From: Geobacteraceae bacterium
Lineage (GTDB): Bacteria; Desulfobacterota; Desulfuromonadia; Geobacterales; Geobacteraceae
Direction of reading: 5' to 3'
DNA: 34,992 bases
NCBI GenBank assembly: GCA_029975275.1
Contig: JARKPN010000058.1
Span: 1-34,992 of the forward strand
Shown here: piece by piece, positions 7,329 to 14,833 of the stretch
How positions within the stretch are numbered: position 1 is the first letter of the stretch
Layout of the letters: every line of letters starts with the position of its first letter
Notes under the pieces: generated by a model
The model's database searches: none
Told to the model about the DNA's origin: nothing
What the model saw: only the letters and a program-made list of their open reading frames with translations
Program-made: the position numbers and the translations under genes

Positions 7329-8280
7329 GACTCTTTACCCCCCCGAATACCCGAGCTTTAGTGTAACGGTCAATCAAAGGAGTCACCACATTCATGAGCA
7401 GAATGGAATAGCAGACCCCCTCGGGGTATGCCCCCTTGAGCCTGATAAGGACCACGAGAATTCCGGCGCCGACACCGAAGATGATCCTGCCGGTTTTGGT
7501 TATGGGACTGGTTACCCAATCGGTGGCCATGAAAAAGGCCCCGAGGAAAAGACCGCCGGCGAACATGTGGAATAACGGATAGTCCGGGCCCAGGCCCTTT
7601 ACCGCGGCGATTATGGATGTCAGGACAAAGACGGTGCCGAGGTAGCTGCCTGGGATGCGCCAATCGATGTGTCCCCTGTAGAGGAGATACAGCCCGCCTA
7701 TGAGGAGGGCAAGGGCGCTGGTCTCGCCGAGGCTGCCGCTCACGTTGCCCAGAAACAGATCGGCGATGCTGGGCAGTTGCCGGCCGGTCGCTTCTTTGAG
7801 CATACCGAGCGGGGAAGCGGTGGTGAGACCGTCAATGGGGGTGACCCACGTGGTCATGGCAACCGGGAAAGAGGCCAGCAGGAACGCCCTGCCGATCAGA
7901 GCGGGGTTGAATATGTTGCAGCCGAGCCCGCCGAACAGGTGCTTCGCGATCACAACGGCGAAGATCGAGCCCAATGCCGCCATCCATGCCGGCAGGGTCG
8001 GCGGGAGACAGAACGCCAGCAGCAGACCGGTTACAACCGCGCTGTATTCCCCGGGTATCCGCTCTTTTTTCATGATCCTGAGGCAGGCCAGTTCCGCGAG
8101 GTAGGCGCCTGCCACACAGGAAACAATGACTATGACGGCGGGAAGACGGAAAAAATAGACGGCGACGAGAAGCGCCGGAGCCAACGCTATCAGCACGTCC
8201 CGCATGGCCACGGTAATATCGTCCCGGCTGTGCAGATGCGGGGACGAAGATACAACTAATAAATTCTCCTGACTTGACAT
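7321..8280 (-). CDS. rnfD: Electron transport complex membrane flavoprotein subunit RnfD
   Basis: RnfD is the large membrane subunit, homologous to NqrB, and is thought to be central to ion translocation. The 319-residue protein has about eight to ten hydrophobic helices. It contains GLGCNIFNPALIGRAF near residues 118-133 and the flavinylation region DGLTTASPLG near 150-159, where a threonine takes FMN by ester linkage. The C-terminal part holds the typical ATDWVTSP and GAYPEGVCYSILLMN. AAGGAAGAG precedes the ATG. Confidence 0.95.
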   Translation of the reverse strand: MSSQENLLVVSSSPHLHSRDDITVAMRDVLIALAPALLVAVYFFRLPAVIVIVSCVAGAYLAELACLRIMKKERIPGEYSAVVTGLLLAFCLPPTLPAWMAALGSIFAVVIAKHLFGGLGCNIFNPALIGRAFLLASFPVAMTTWVTPIDGLTTASPLGMLKEATGRQLPSIADLFLGNVSGSLGETSALALLIGGLYLLYRGHIDWRIPGSYLGTVFVLTSIIAAVKGLGPDYPLFHMFAGGLFLGAFFMATDWVTSPITKTGRIIFGVGAGILVVLIRLKGAYPEGVCYSILLMNVVTPLIDRYTKARVFGGVKSHA

Positions 8281-8296
8281 CTCTTCCTTCCCTCCG

Positions 8297-9625
8297 TTAC
8301 TTTTTATCCTTGGCTTTTGCCGCCAGAACGGCCTGCTTCACCCGGCGGATATACTGGACCAGGGGAATATGGGCCGGACATCCATAGACACAGGAACCGC
8401 ATTCGATACAGCTCGTCACGTTCAATTGCTCCGCCTCGTCCCAGGCCCTCAGCTTCGCCAGCTTGACCAGCGTGGTAGGCTCCAGGAATATGGGACAGGC
8501 GTCGACACATTTGGCGCAACGGACGCAGTTGACCTCCTTGAATTTTCGCTTCGCCTCATCCCTGATAATGACGATGCCGGACGACCCCTTCACCACCGGC
8601 ACTTCGTCTGAAAAAACCGTTTTACCCATCATGAGGCCGCCGGCAATGATCTTTTCAATCTCCCCGGCATATCCTCCACTCTGGTCGATCAGGTCCTTGA
8701 AAAGCGTGCCGATCCTGACGAGGTAGTTTGCCGGCTCACTGATACCGGAGCCGCTGAGGGTAACGTATCTCTCTATGAGGGGGATCCCGTATTCAACGGC
8801 CTCGGCGACGGCCACGGCGGTGCCGACGTTGTTGACTATCACTCCCACGTCCAGGGGGAGCCCGCCCACCGGCACCTGCTTACCGGTACAGGCATAAATC
8901 AATTGTTTCTCGGATCCTTGGGGATACTTTTCCTTCAGCACCTGAACGGTTATGCCCCCCTCCCCGGCAACGGCCTTCTCCAGCAGGCTCACCGCATCCA
9001 TCTTGTTGTCTTCCACAGCGATTATCCCTCTGCCGCAGCAGACGCTTCGCATGATATAGCGGAGACCGGCGACAATCCGCTCCGGCTTCTCCACCATAAG
9101 GCGATGGTCGGAGGTGAGATAGGGCTCGCATTCGATCCCATTCAGAATGACTACTTCCGCCTTTTTCCCTTCAACCGGGCTGTACTTGACGTGCGAGGGG
9201 AACGTCGCCCCCCCCATTCCCACGATGCCGGCCTCGAAGATTATCTTCCTGAGCTCTTGGGAATCCAGGCCGGCCGGCGCCTTGTTCGGCTTCACCGTTT
9301 CCGCCCACTCGTCCTTCCCGTCATTTTCGATTACCACGCACGGGACGAAACTCCCCCCCGGGTGCTCCTTCAGCTCGATGCCCGCAACCGTCCCGCTCAC
9401 GCTGGCATGAATCGGCGCGGTTACGAAGCCTTTCCCTTCACCGATCTTCTGCCCTTTCTTGACCTTGTCCCCCGCAAGCACCAGCGCCGAGCAGGGAGCG
9501 CCGATATGCTGGGAAAGGGGAATATACACCCTGTCCGGAACGTGGGCGGGAACCGCGGCTTTTCCACTTGTCAATTCCTTGTATCCATGCGGGTGGATAC
9601 CTCCCTTGAAGCTGGCTTTTCTCAT
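8297..9625 (-). CDS. rnfC: Electron transport complex NADH-side subunit RnfC
   Basis: RnfC is the peripheral subunit that exchanges electrons with NAD(H). The 442-residue protein starts with the family's HPHGYKELT region and has the nucleotide/FMN-site stretch GIVGMGGATFPSHVK near residues 134-148. Two ferredoxin-type motifs follow in the C-terminal third: CVRCAKCVDACP and CIECGSCVYGCP. It is the first of the canonical rnfCDGEAB order, and rnfD starts 16 bases after its stop. The membrane subunits do not by themselves tell whether the coupling ion is Na+ or H+. The Na+/H+ antiporter in the same unit makes Na+ plausible. Confidence 0.96.
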   Translation of the reverse strand: MRKASFKGGIHPHGYKELTSGKAAVPAHVPDRVYIPLSQHIGAPCSALVLAGDKVKKGQKIGEGKGFVTAPIHASVSGTVAGIELKEHPGGSFVPCVVIENDGKDEWAETVKPNKAPAGLDSQELRKIIFEAGIVGMGGATFPSHVKYSPVEGKKAEVVILNGIECEPYLTSDHRLMVEKPERIVAGLRYIMRSVCCGRGIIAVEDNKMDAVSLLEKAVAGEGGITVQVLKEKYPQGSEKQLIYACTGKQVPVGGLPLDVGVIVNNVGTAVAVAEAVEYGIPLIERYVTLSGSGISEPANYLVRIGTLFKDLIDQSGGYAGEIEKIIAGGLMMGKTVFSDEVPVVKGSSGIVIIRDEAKRKFKEVNCVRCAKCVDACPIFLEPTTLVKLAKLRAWDEAEQLNVTSCIECGSCVYGCPAHIPLVQYIRRVKQAVLAAKAKDKK

Positions 9626-9672
9626 GTTCTCTCAACTCCTCGGTTCATTGGTTTCCTTCCGGAAAAACGGCA

Positions 9673-10479
9673 TCACATCTTTACGAATTCCATGCAGAAA
9701 AGGACCGCCGAAAGCGCCAGCATGGCGGTCACGCAAATAACGTCGGCGCGGGAGAATTCTAGGGTCTTCATTCTCGTCCTGCCGGCGCTCCCCCGGAAAC
9801 ACCTGGCCTCCATGGCCGTGGACAGGTCGTCGGCCCTCCTGAAGGCGCCGGCGAATAGCGGCACCAGGACCGGTATGCAGCTTCGAGCCCTCTGCAGCGG
9901 GTTTCCGGAAGTGAACCCGGCGCCCCGCGATACCTGGGCCTTGAAGATTCTTCCGCCCTCTTCGAGGAGCACCGGGATAAACCTCAGCCCTATCGCCATC
10001 ATCATTGCAAGCTCATGGACCGGGACCCGGAGCCTTCTCAGCGGCCGCATGAGGGCAGCCAGGCCGTCCATGAGCGCAAGCGGGGTGGTCGTGGAAGTAA
10101 GGATGGAGGCGCCCGTCAGGAGCAGAAGCAGCCTGATGACCATACGCACGGATTGCTCAATCCCCTCACGGGTAATGTGACAGAGGATTCCATACTCTGA
10201 AAGGGGCGTGCCCTTGACCGCGAAACTGTTTACCGCCAAGGTGAACAGTGCGATGAACAGGATCGGCCTGATGCCTCTCAGCGAATGCCCGAACGGCCTG
10301 CCGGCCCGGCCTGCAACCACGAATGTGAAGAAAAGCAGCAGGAGAAACGATAGATAACTGTCAGCAAGAAATACAAGCGTCATAAATACCGTCGCCATCA
10401 GGATCTTCGTCCTGGGGTCCGACCGGTGGAGAACCGAATTCCCGGCAACATACCGACCCGCGAGCACATCTTTCATCAT
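9673..10479 (-). CDS. ecfT: Energy-coupling factor transporter transmembrane protein EcfT
   Basis: EcfT (CbiQ family) links the ECF ATPases to a membrane substrate-binding subunit. The 268-residue protein has five to six hydrophobic helices. It has the two coupling-helix signatures with Ala-Arg-Gly-like triads: SRGAGF near residue 184, and AMEARCFRG near residues 221-229. GGAGA lies just upstream of the ATG. The start lies 119 bases inside the annotated 3' end of the preceding ATPase gene. rnfC begins 47 bases downstream, so the module appears transcribed with rnf. Confidence 0.92.
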   Translation of the reverse strand: MMKDVLAGRYVAGNSVLHRSDPRTKILMATVFMTLVFLADSYLSFLLLLFFTFVVAGRAGRPFGHSLRGIRPILFIALFTLAVNSFAVKGTPLSEYGILCHITREGIEQSVRMVIRLLLLLTGASILTSTTTPLALMDGLAALMRPLRRLRVPVHELAMMMAIGLRFIPVLLEEGGRIFKAQVSRGAGFTSGNPLQRARSCIPVLVPLFAGAFRRADDLSTAMEARCFRGSAGRTRMKTLEFSRADVICVTAMLALSAVLFCMEFVKM

Positions 10480-11344
10480 GATCTCTCCAGCGCAACCCTT
10501 GCCGGCGATGCAACCTCTTCAGTTCCTCCACTGCCGCGTCAACGGTGACTATCCCGTCATCGATTTCCGGAAACACCTTTTTCAGCTTCGACATGAGGAT
10601 GGTAATCCGCGGGGCCTCCAGGCCGACCCTCTCAAGGGTGCCCACATCCCTGAAAACGTCACGTGCGGTCCCAAACAATGCCGAGCTCCCGTTCTCCAGG
10701 ACCATCACTTGCTCCGCATGGCGCGCCATCTGCTCCATATCGTGGGTCGCCAGCACCACGGTCATGCCCCGCTCCCGCCGCAGAGCGACGATATGGTCCA
10801 GGAGCTCCCGGCGGCCCCGCGGATCCAGACCCGCCGTTGGTTCGTCAAGGACCAGGACGGAAGGGTCAGTCACGATGACACCGGCGATGGCGACCCTTCT
10901 CTTCTCTCCGCCAGACAACTCAAAAGGGGATCTGTTGAGAAACGTTTCGCCAAGCCCGACCGCCTCAAGCGCTCCCCTGACCCGGATGTCGATTTCAGCG
11001 GGGCTCAACCCCGTCCCCGACAGGCCAAAGGCAATGTCCCGGCACACGGTTTCCTCGAACAGCTGGTTCTCCGGGTGCTGGAAAACCAGCCCGACCCGTC
11101 TTCTCAGGTCCCGCATTCCGTGCCCGTCCATCGGAGAGCCGTTAAACGTTATGCAGCCCGAGGTCGGTTTCAGCAGCCCGTTCAGGTGCTGCAGCAGGGT
11201 CGTTTTGCCGGAACCCGAACGTCCAGCTATGCCGAGGAACATCCCAGGTTCGATCAGGAGCGTTATGTTGTGCAAAGCGGTTTTCTCGACAGGAGTCCCC
11301 CGCTGATAGGTATGTGAAAGGTTTTCAAGTCGTATGGACAGCAT
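10361..11344 (-). CDS. ecfA: ECF transporter ATP-binding protein (second ATPase)
   Basis: This cytosolic ABC ATPase of the energy-coupling-factor type has 327 residues as read. Walker A is GRSGSGKTT near residue 41, the Q-loop is VFQHPENQLFEETV, the signature is LSGGEKRR, Walker B is VLVLDEPTAGLD, and the H-loop is LATHDME. Its start overlaps the first ATPase gene by 20 bases, and GGGAG lies five bases before the ATG. The last 40 or so residues, after EELKRLHRRQG, are unlike an EcfA C-terminus and are encoded by the out-of-frame 5' part of ecfT. A frameshift or a lost stop codon near 10480 is possible. The domains needed for ATP hydrolysis are intact. Confidence 0.9.
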   Translation of the reverse strand: MLSIRLENLSHTYQRGTPVEKTALHNITLLIEPGMFLGIAGRSGSGKTTLLQHLNGLLKPTSGCITFNGSPMDGHGMRDLRRRVGLVFQHPENQLFEETVCRDIAFGLSGTGLSPAEIDIRVRGALEAVGLGETFLNRSPFELSGGEKRRVAIAGVIVTDPSVLVLDEPTAGLDPRGRRELLDHIVALRRERGMTVVLATHDMEQMARHAEQVMVLENGSSALFGTARDVFRDVGTLERVGLEAPRITILMSKLKKVFPEIDDGIVTVDAAVEELKRLHRRQGLRWRDHDERCARGSVCCREFGSPPVGPQDEDPDGDGIYDACISC

Positions 11345-12212
11345 GGCGGCTCCCGGCTAGCATTCTCTCCAGGGCGGCCACCGCTGCATCCGTGTCGAGC
11401 AGACCGGAGGGGAGATCGAATCCCTCCCCCCGCAGCCGCTCGGACAGCTCGGCGACCTGTGGAATATCGAGTCCCATCTCCCGCAGAAGGGACGCCCGCG
11501 AGAAAACCTCGGACGGCTTTCCATCAAGCGCGACCCTTCCCGCGTGCATCACGATCACCCTGTCCGCGAGAGCCGCCTCCTCCATGTCATGGGTGATATG
11601 GAGGACCGTTATACCCTCTTCCCTGTTGAGCCGACGGAGCAGCTCCATGATCTCCTCCCTGGCCGTGGGGTCCAGGAGCGCGGTCGCTTCGTCTAGAATC
11701 AGACACCCCGGCTCCATGGCGATGATGCCCGCAATGGACACCAGTTGTTTCCGCCCCCCGGAGAGGAGATGGGGCGGAGAATCGGCATGCCTCTCCATGC
11801 CGACCCTCCGAAGCGCTTCCCGGACCCTCCGTCGCGTCTCCTCTGGCTCCAGCCCAAGGTTCTCCGGCCCGAACGCCACGTCCTCCTCCACCGTAGTTCC
11901 GATAATCTGGCTGTCCGGATTCTGGAAGACCATCCCGGCAACCCGCCGAACTTCCCAGAGACGCTCCTTGTCTTTCGTGTCAATCCCGTCTATGTAGACC
12001 GTACCCGAGGTCGGCAGCAGCAAAGCATTCAGCAGCCGCGCAAAGGTGGTTTTTCCGGAACCGTTGCCGCCGACCAGGGCGACGAACTCCCCTTTTTCGA
12101 TGCGCAGACTGATGCCGTCCAGGGCCTTCGCACCCGGCACGGGCCCACCGCAGGCGCCGTACGAAAATTCCACCCCCTGGGTTTCGACAATGTGTTTTTT
12201 CGTCGCCACCAT
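11325..12212 (-). CDS. ecfA: ECF transporter ATP-binding protein (first ATPase)
   Basis: This cytosolic ABC ATPase of about 295 residues pairs with the following one to power an ECF importer. Walker A is GGNGSGKTT, the Q-loop is VFQNPDSQIIGTTV, and the signature is LLSGGRKQ. Walker B is LILDEATALLD, with the ATA form seen in one class of ECF ATPase, and the H-loop is ITHDME. Three starts are possible: GTG at 12221 directly after the nhaD stop, ATG at 12212, and GTG at 12209. GGAGGAC lies just before the last two. The ATG is chosen with low certainty. The gene is tightly packed between nhaD and the second ATPase. Confidence 0.93.
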   Translation of the reverse strand: MVATKKHIVETQGVEFSYGACGGPVPGAKALDGISLRIEKGEFVALVGGNGSGKTTFARLLNALLLPTSGTVYIDGIDTKDKERLWEVRRVAGMVFQNPDSQIIGTTVEEDVAFGPENLGLEPEETRRRVREALRRVGMERHADSPPHLLSGGRKQLVSIAGIIAMEPGCLILDEATALLDPTAREEIMELLRRLNREEGITVLHITHDMEEAALADRVIVMHAGRVALDGKPSEVFSRASLLREMGLDIPQVAELSERLRGEGFDLPSGLLDTDAAVAALERMLAGSRHAVHTT

Positions 12213-12221
12213 GTCCTCCAC

Positions 12222-13772
12222 TCAGAAGAACACGAAGGTGACGATAATGAACGTCACCACGAGAAACGGTATGGAGTACTTGAACATGTAGCCGAAGAAG
12301 CTCGGCATGGCGACGCCGCTCTCCTCGGCTATGGACTTGACCATGAAGTTGGGAGCGTTACCTATGTACGTGTTGGCGCCCATGAACACCGACCCAAGCG
12401 ATATGGCCAACAGGTAATCGCTGTAACACAAGTCCCCACGGCCGGGTATCTGTACGGAGCTGCACAACTGCGCCACGGCCGTGCTCTCCGGCTGACCGGG
12501 GAAGAATTTGCCCAGCGCCGTATTGAAATACGACAGATAGGTGGGAGCGTTATCCAGGAAGCTGGAAAGAATGCCCGACAGCCAGAAGTAGTGGGAAGGT
12601 TTGTCGGCGGTCTTGACCAGCATGCCCAGTGCCCCGTGTTCCCCTGCTTTAAGGATGGCGAGGGCGGGAATAATGGTCATGAAGATACCGGCAAACAGGT
12701 AGGCGACCTCCTTGATGGGCTCCCAGCTGAACTGGTTGCCCTCGCGGATGTCTTTTCTCGTTGCCACCATGGACAGGATTGCCATGAGAATGATGGCCCC
12801 GTCCTTTACCAGGTTCTGCAGGGACTGATGTATGCCGAGGATGCTGATTTCGCCCAGGTTTACCAGCCCGCTGAAGAGAACGGCGCCGACGATGCCGCCG
12901 AGGAAAATGAAGTTGTGCATCCCTTCGATTCTGATCGGCTCTTTCTCGGTGGCCCTGATGGCGGACAGGTCCTCTTTCCGGTACAGGAAAGTATCCATGG
13001 CAAAGTAGACCACCAGGAGGATGACGCTGACGAACGTCATGGCCGGGAGGGCCTTCATTGTCCAGAAAAAGGGTACTCCGTGGAGGAAGCCGAGAAAGAG
13101 CGGCGGGTCGCCCAGGGGTGTCAGGGCGCCGCCGATGTTGCAGACGAGGAATATGAAAAAGACGATGGTATGGACCTTGTGTTTCCGCCAGGCGATGGAG
13201 CGCAGCAACGGCCGGATCAGGACCATTGCCGCTCCGGTCGTCCCGATCCACGAAGCAAGTACCGTCCCGATAATCAGTATCATACAGTTGACCACAGGAG
13301 AACCCTTAAGCGTCCCCTTTACATAGATGCCGCCCGCCACGGTGAACAGGCCGCCGAGCAGGATAATAAACGGTATGTAGTCAACGATATAGATATGCAG
13401 AATTTCATGAAGAGCCGCTCCCTTGAAGACAAACAGAAAAGGCACCGCGAACAAAAGCGCCCAGGCAAGCGAGACCTTTGGAAAATGATGGTGCCAGAAA
13501 TTCGGGGCGAACAGGGGAAACAGGGCTATGGAAAGCAATATCCCGGCAAAGGGAATAACGGTCCATAATGGCAGCAAGGTACCGAGATCGGCATGTACGG
13601 CATGTACCGTCGCCTGCTCCCCATGCGGCGCAGGCAGAGCGGCATGTGATACCGCCGCGGATTCGCCTGCCTGGCTCACGGAAACATCGGTCGCCGTCGC
13701 GGTAGAAGGAAACGGTAAAAAAAGAATTACTGCCAGGAGTATTGCAAAACATACCGCCACCATTTTTTTCAT
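12222..13772 (-). CDS. nhaD: NhaD-type Na+/H+ antiporter
   Basis: This 516-residue integral membrane protein belongs to the ion transporter superfamily clade labelled NhaD or CitMHS_2 sodium:proton antiporter, and probably exchanges Na+ for H+ across the cytoplasmic membrane. A signal-like helix (residues 5-27) and a His/Ala-rich segment (about 29-65) precede roughly eleven hydrophobic helices. Family stretches include IGTTGAAMVLIRPLLR, NIGGALTPLGDPPLFLGFL and SSFLDNAPTYLSYFN. GAGGAG lies ten bases before the ATG. It is the first large gene of the unit that continues through the ECF module and rnf. Two motif X elements lie upstream of it. Na+ specificity is inferred from the family, not visible residues. 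Confidence 0.85.
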   Translation of the reverse strand: MKKMVAVCFAILLAVILFLPFPSTATATDVSVSQAGESAAVSHAALPAPHGEQATVHAVHADLGTLLPLWTVIPFAGILLSIALFPLFAPNFWHHHFPKVSLAWALLFAVPFLFVFKGAALHEILHIYIVDYIPFIILLGGLFTVAGGIYVKGTLKGSPVVNCMILIIGTVLASWIGTTGAAMVLIRPLLRSIAWRKHKVHTIVFFIFLVCNIGGALTPLGDPPLFLGFLHGVPFFWTMKALPAMTFVSVILLVVYFAMDTFLYRKEDLSAIRATEKEPIRIEGMHNFIFLGGIVGAVLFSGLVNLGEISILGIHQSLQNLVKDGAIILMAILSMVATRKDIREGNQFSWEPIKEVAYLFAGIFMTIIPALAILKAGEHGALGMLVKTADKPSHYFWLSGILSSFLDNAPTYLSYFNTALGKFFPGQPESTAVAQLCSSVQIPGRGDLCYSDYLLAISLGSVFMGANTYIGNAPNFMVKSIAEESGVAMPSFFGYMFKYSIPFLVVTFIIVTFVFF

Positions 13773-13914
13773 GCTCTCTGTTCTCCTCGTTAATATTCTT
13801 ACTTTCCTGGACCGCTAGTCCGATGTTTCATTTTGTTTTGCGCCTTGATACGAAACCGTGTCCGCTCCTCATTTTGCGTGGACCGGCGCGATGCCCCGCG
13901 TTTTTCACCAAACA

Positions 13915-13994
13915 CAAAAAAAGCCCGAGCACCTGCCGTAAGGCTTATCTCTCGGGCTTTCTGTGTCCGTTCATGAACGGTCAGCAAAGGACCA
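13915..13994 (-). promoter_or_regulatory. Motif X copy 2: putative riboswitch/attenuator directly upstream of nhaD
   Basis: This is the best-formed copy. On the minus strand it has GGTCCTTTGCTGACCG, a tight hairpin, ACGGACACAGAAAGCCCGAG, and then a perfect 9-bp terminator stem (13951-13959 with 13921-13929) followed by seven T. CTTTGCTG can pair with CAGAAAG and compete with that terminator. It ends about 140 bases before nhaD. No separate TTGACA/TATAAT promoter was found between copies 2 and 3, so the promoter at 14694-14723 may serve both. A Na+-responsive switch would fit a Na+ antiporter/Rnf operon. That identification is a hypothesis. Confidence 0.68.
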
Positions 13995-14150
13995 CAAAAC
14001 TTCCAGTCAGCGTGTATGCTTATTTGAATACTTACTGTTTCATTTCCTGATGTTTATTTATCCAGTTAGTCTAAGTTTATTCCTTGACATAGGTGCATCG
14101 ATTCAAGGATGCAATACGGTGATCTCCGATTGTCCCTCATGTCCACTCTC

Positions 14151-14438
14151 TTATATTAATAATACAAAACAATTATTAATATAAATAAAAAACCCAAGCA
14201 CACGTCTTTCGGCGTACATACTTGGGCTTTCTGGGTCCGTTCTAACGGTCAGCAAAGGACCAGACAATTCAATTTGGTACGGTTTGTTTATTTGCTTACT
14301 TGGTTTTTTTTTGAGTATTTCCTCATTTTTTTCTATCCTCGTTATACCGCCCTGACTGAAATTGATCCTGATGAAACCGGTAAACTGCTTCTTCTTGAGT
14401 TCATCCAGCAACTCGATAATTTTCTCTTGTTTTTCCAT
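14151..14438 (-). CDS. DUF2292 (YezD-like) small protein ORF, apparently frameshifted at an A9 run
   Basis: Residues 1-45 (MEKQEKIIELLDELKKKQ..., then GGITRIEKNEE) match the pattern of DUF2292/YezD small proteins: an N-terminal helix, a beta-hairpin, and a final IE-x-E segment. Such proteins are about 50-60 residues long, but this frame runs on for 95. The extra part reads straight through motif X copy 3 and its terminator hairpin, so it is unlikely to be genuine protein. A run of nine A (14304-14312) lies just after EEIL. One added A would give a TAA within three codons of the run, and one fewer would give a stop seven codons past it. The ATG at 14438 is preceded by GGACGGG. Function is unknown. 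Confidence 0.55.
   Translation of the reverse strand: MEKQEKIIELLDELKKKQFTGFIRINFSQGGITRIEKNEEILKKKPSKQINKPYQIELSGPLLTVRTDPESPSMYAERRVLGFFIYINNCFVLLI
14187..14263 (-). promoter_or_regulatory. Motif X copy 3: putative riboswitch/attenuator inside the DUF2292-like frame
   Basis: On the minus strand the element has CTGGTCCTTTGCTGACCG, a short hairpin, ACGGACCCAGAAAGCCC, and a terminator-like hairpin (14221-14229 with 14190-14198) followed by a T-tract. The outer stem CTG-GTCC/GGAC-C-CAG is complete here. One terminator base pair is G.U where copies 1 and 2 have G-C, which preserves pairing. It lies about 190 bases upstream of copy 2 in the same direction, making a tandem pair in front of nhaD. 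It is wholly contained in the extended DUF2292-like reading frame. Confidence 0.65.
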
Positions 14439-14520
14439 TACCCGTCCACGCAATTGGATTAAATATCTGCATAATATCTCACGTCAAATTATGTATCGAC
14501 TGACAGTCCTTAAACGAGAA

Positions 14521-14552
14521 GCGGCCGACGGATACAAACATCCGTCGGCCGC
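14521..14552 (-). terminator. Stem-loop after the second Moco-like element
   Basis: GCGGCCGACGGAT and ATCCGTCGGCCGC form a perfect 13-bp stem with a six-base loop, 20 bases downstream of the Moco-like element. It is followed on the minus strand by TTCTCGTTT, a poor T-tract. Its position and loop match the hairpin at 1691-1724, so both probably belong to the riboswitch expression platforms. Confidence 0.55.
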
Positions 14553-14572
14553 AATCGACCACGTAATGTCTT

Positions 14573-14662
14573 CTCCTTTCCAAACACGGGAGGCGACGCT
14601 GTTTCCGGCGGCACCCATAGCCCGCATCCCATAGCATGCACCGTAGGGATTACGGGTCGGAG
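14573..14662 (-). promoter_or_regulatory. Molybdenum/tungsten cofactor (Moco) riboswitch-like element 2
   Basis: The minus strand opens with CTCCGACCCG and closes with GGAAAGGAG. Inside are GGGTGCCGCCGGAAACAG and CGTCGCCTCCCGTG, as in element 1. The variable arm differs in sequence but again can form a stem, which argues for a conserved RNA fold. It sits at the head of the leader that contains the DUF2292-like ORF, two motif X copies and nhaD. From recalled features of the Moco motif, it is likely to bind molybdenum or tungsten cofactor. Confidence 0.72.
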
Positions 14663-14693
14663 TCATACATTAATCCAGAAAATTGTGAGACGT

Positions 14694-14723
14694 TATATAA
14701 AACAGACCATAACGGATTGTCAA
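14694..14723 (-). promoter_or_regulatory. Sigma70-type promoter for the nhaD-ECF-rnf leader
   Basis: On the minus strand TTGACA (14718-14723) and TATATA (14694-14699) are 18 bases apart. The predicted start near 14686 is about 24 bases before the Moco-like element. The layout equals that of the promoter at 1876-1905. Confidence 0.62.
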
Positions 14724-14833
14724 GAAATTTTTTCAACCTGCGCAAGAACGCCGCGTTTGCACACTATAGAACGCAACTATGTGATTTAACTGGGGGTATC
14801 TCCAACCACCATACACAGCGAACCAAGTGTCCG

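Noticed and set aside
11745-13568. 607-residue plus-strand open frame
   Set aside because: It runs antisense across ecfA and nhaD, with composition typical of a reverse-strand shadow of GC-rich genes.
14573-14662. Cobalamin or c-di-GMP (GEMM) riboswitch instead of Moco
   Set aside because: The cobalamin box and the GEMM tetraloop-receptor core are absent, whereas the CTCC...GGAAAGGAG frame and internal blocks fit Moco.
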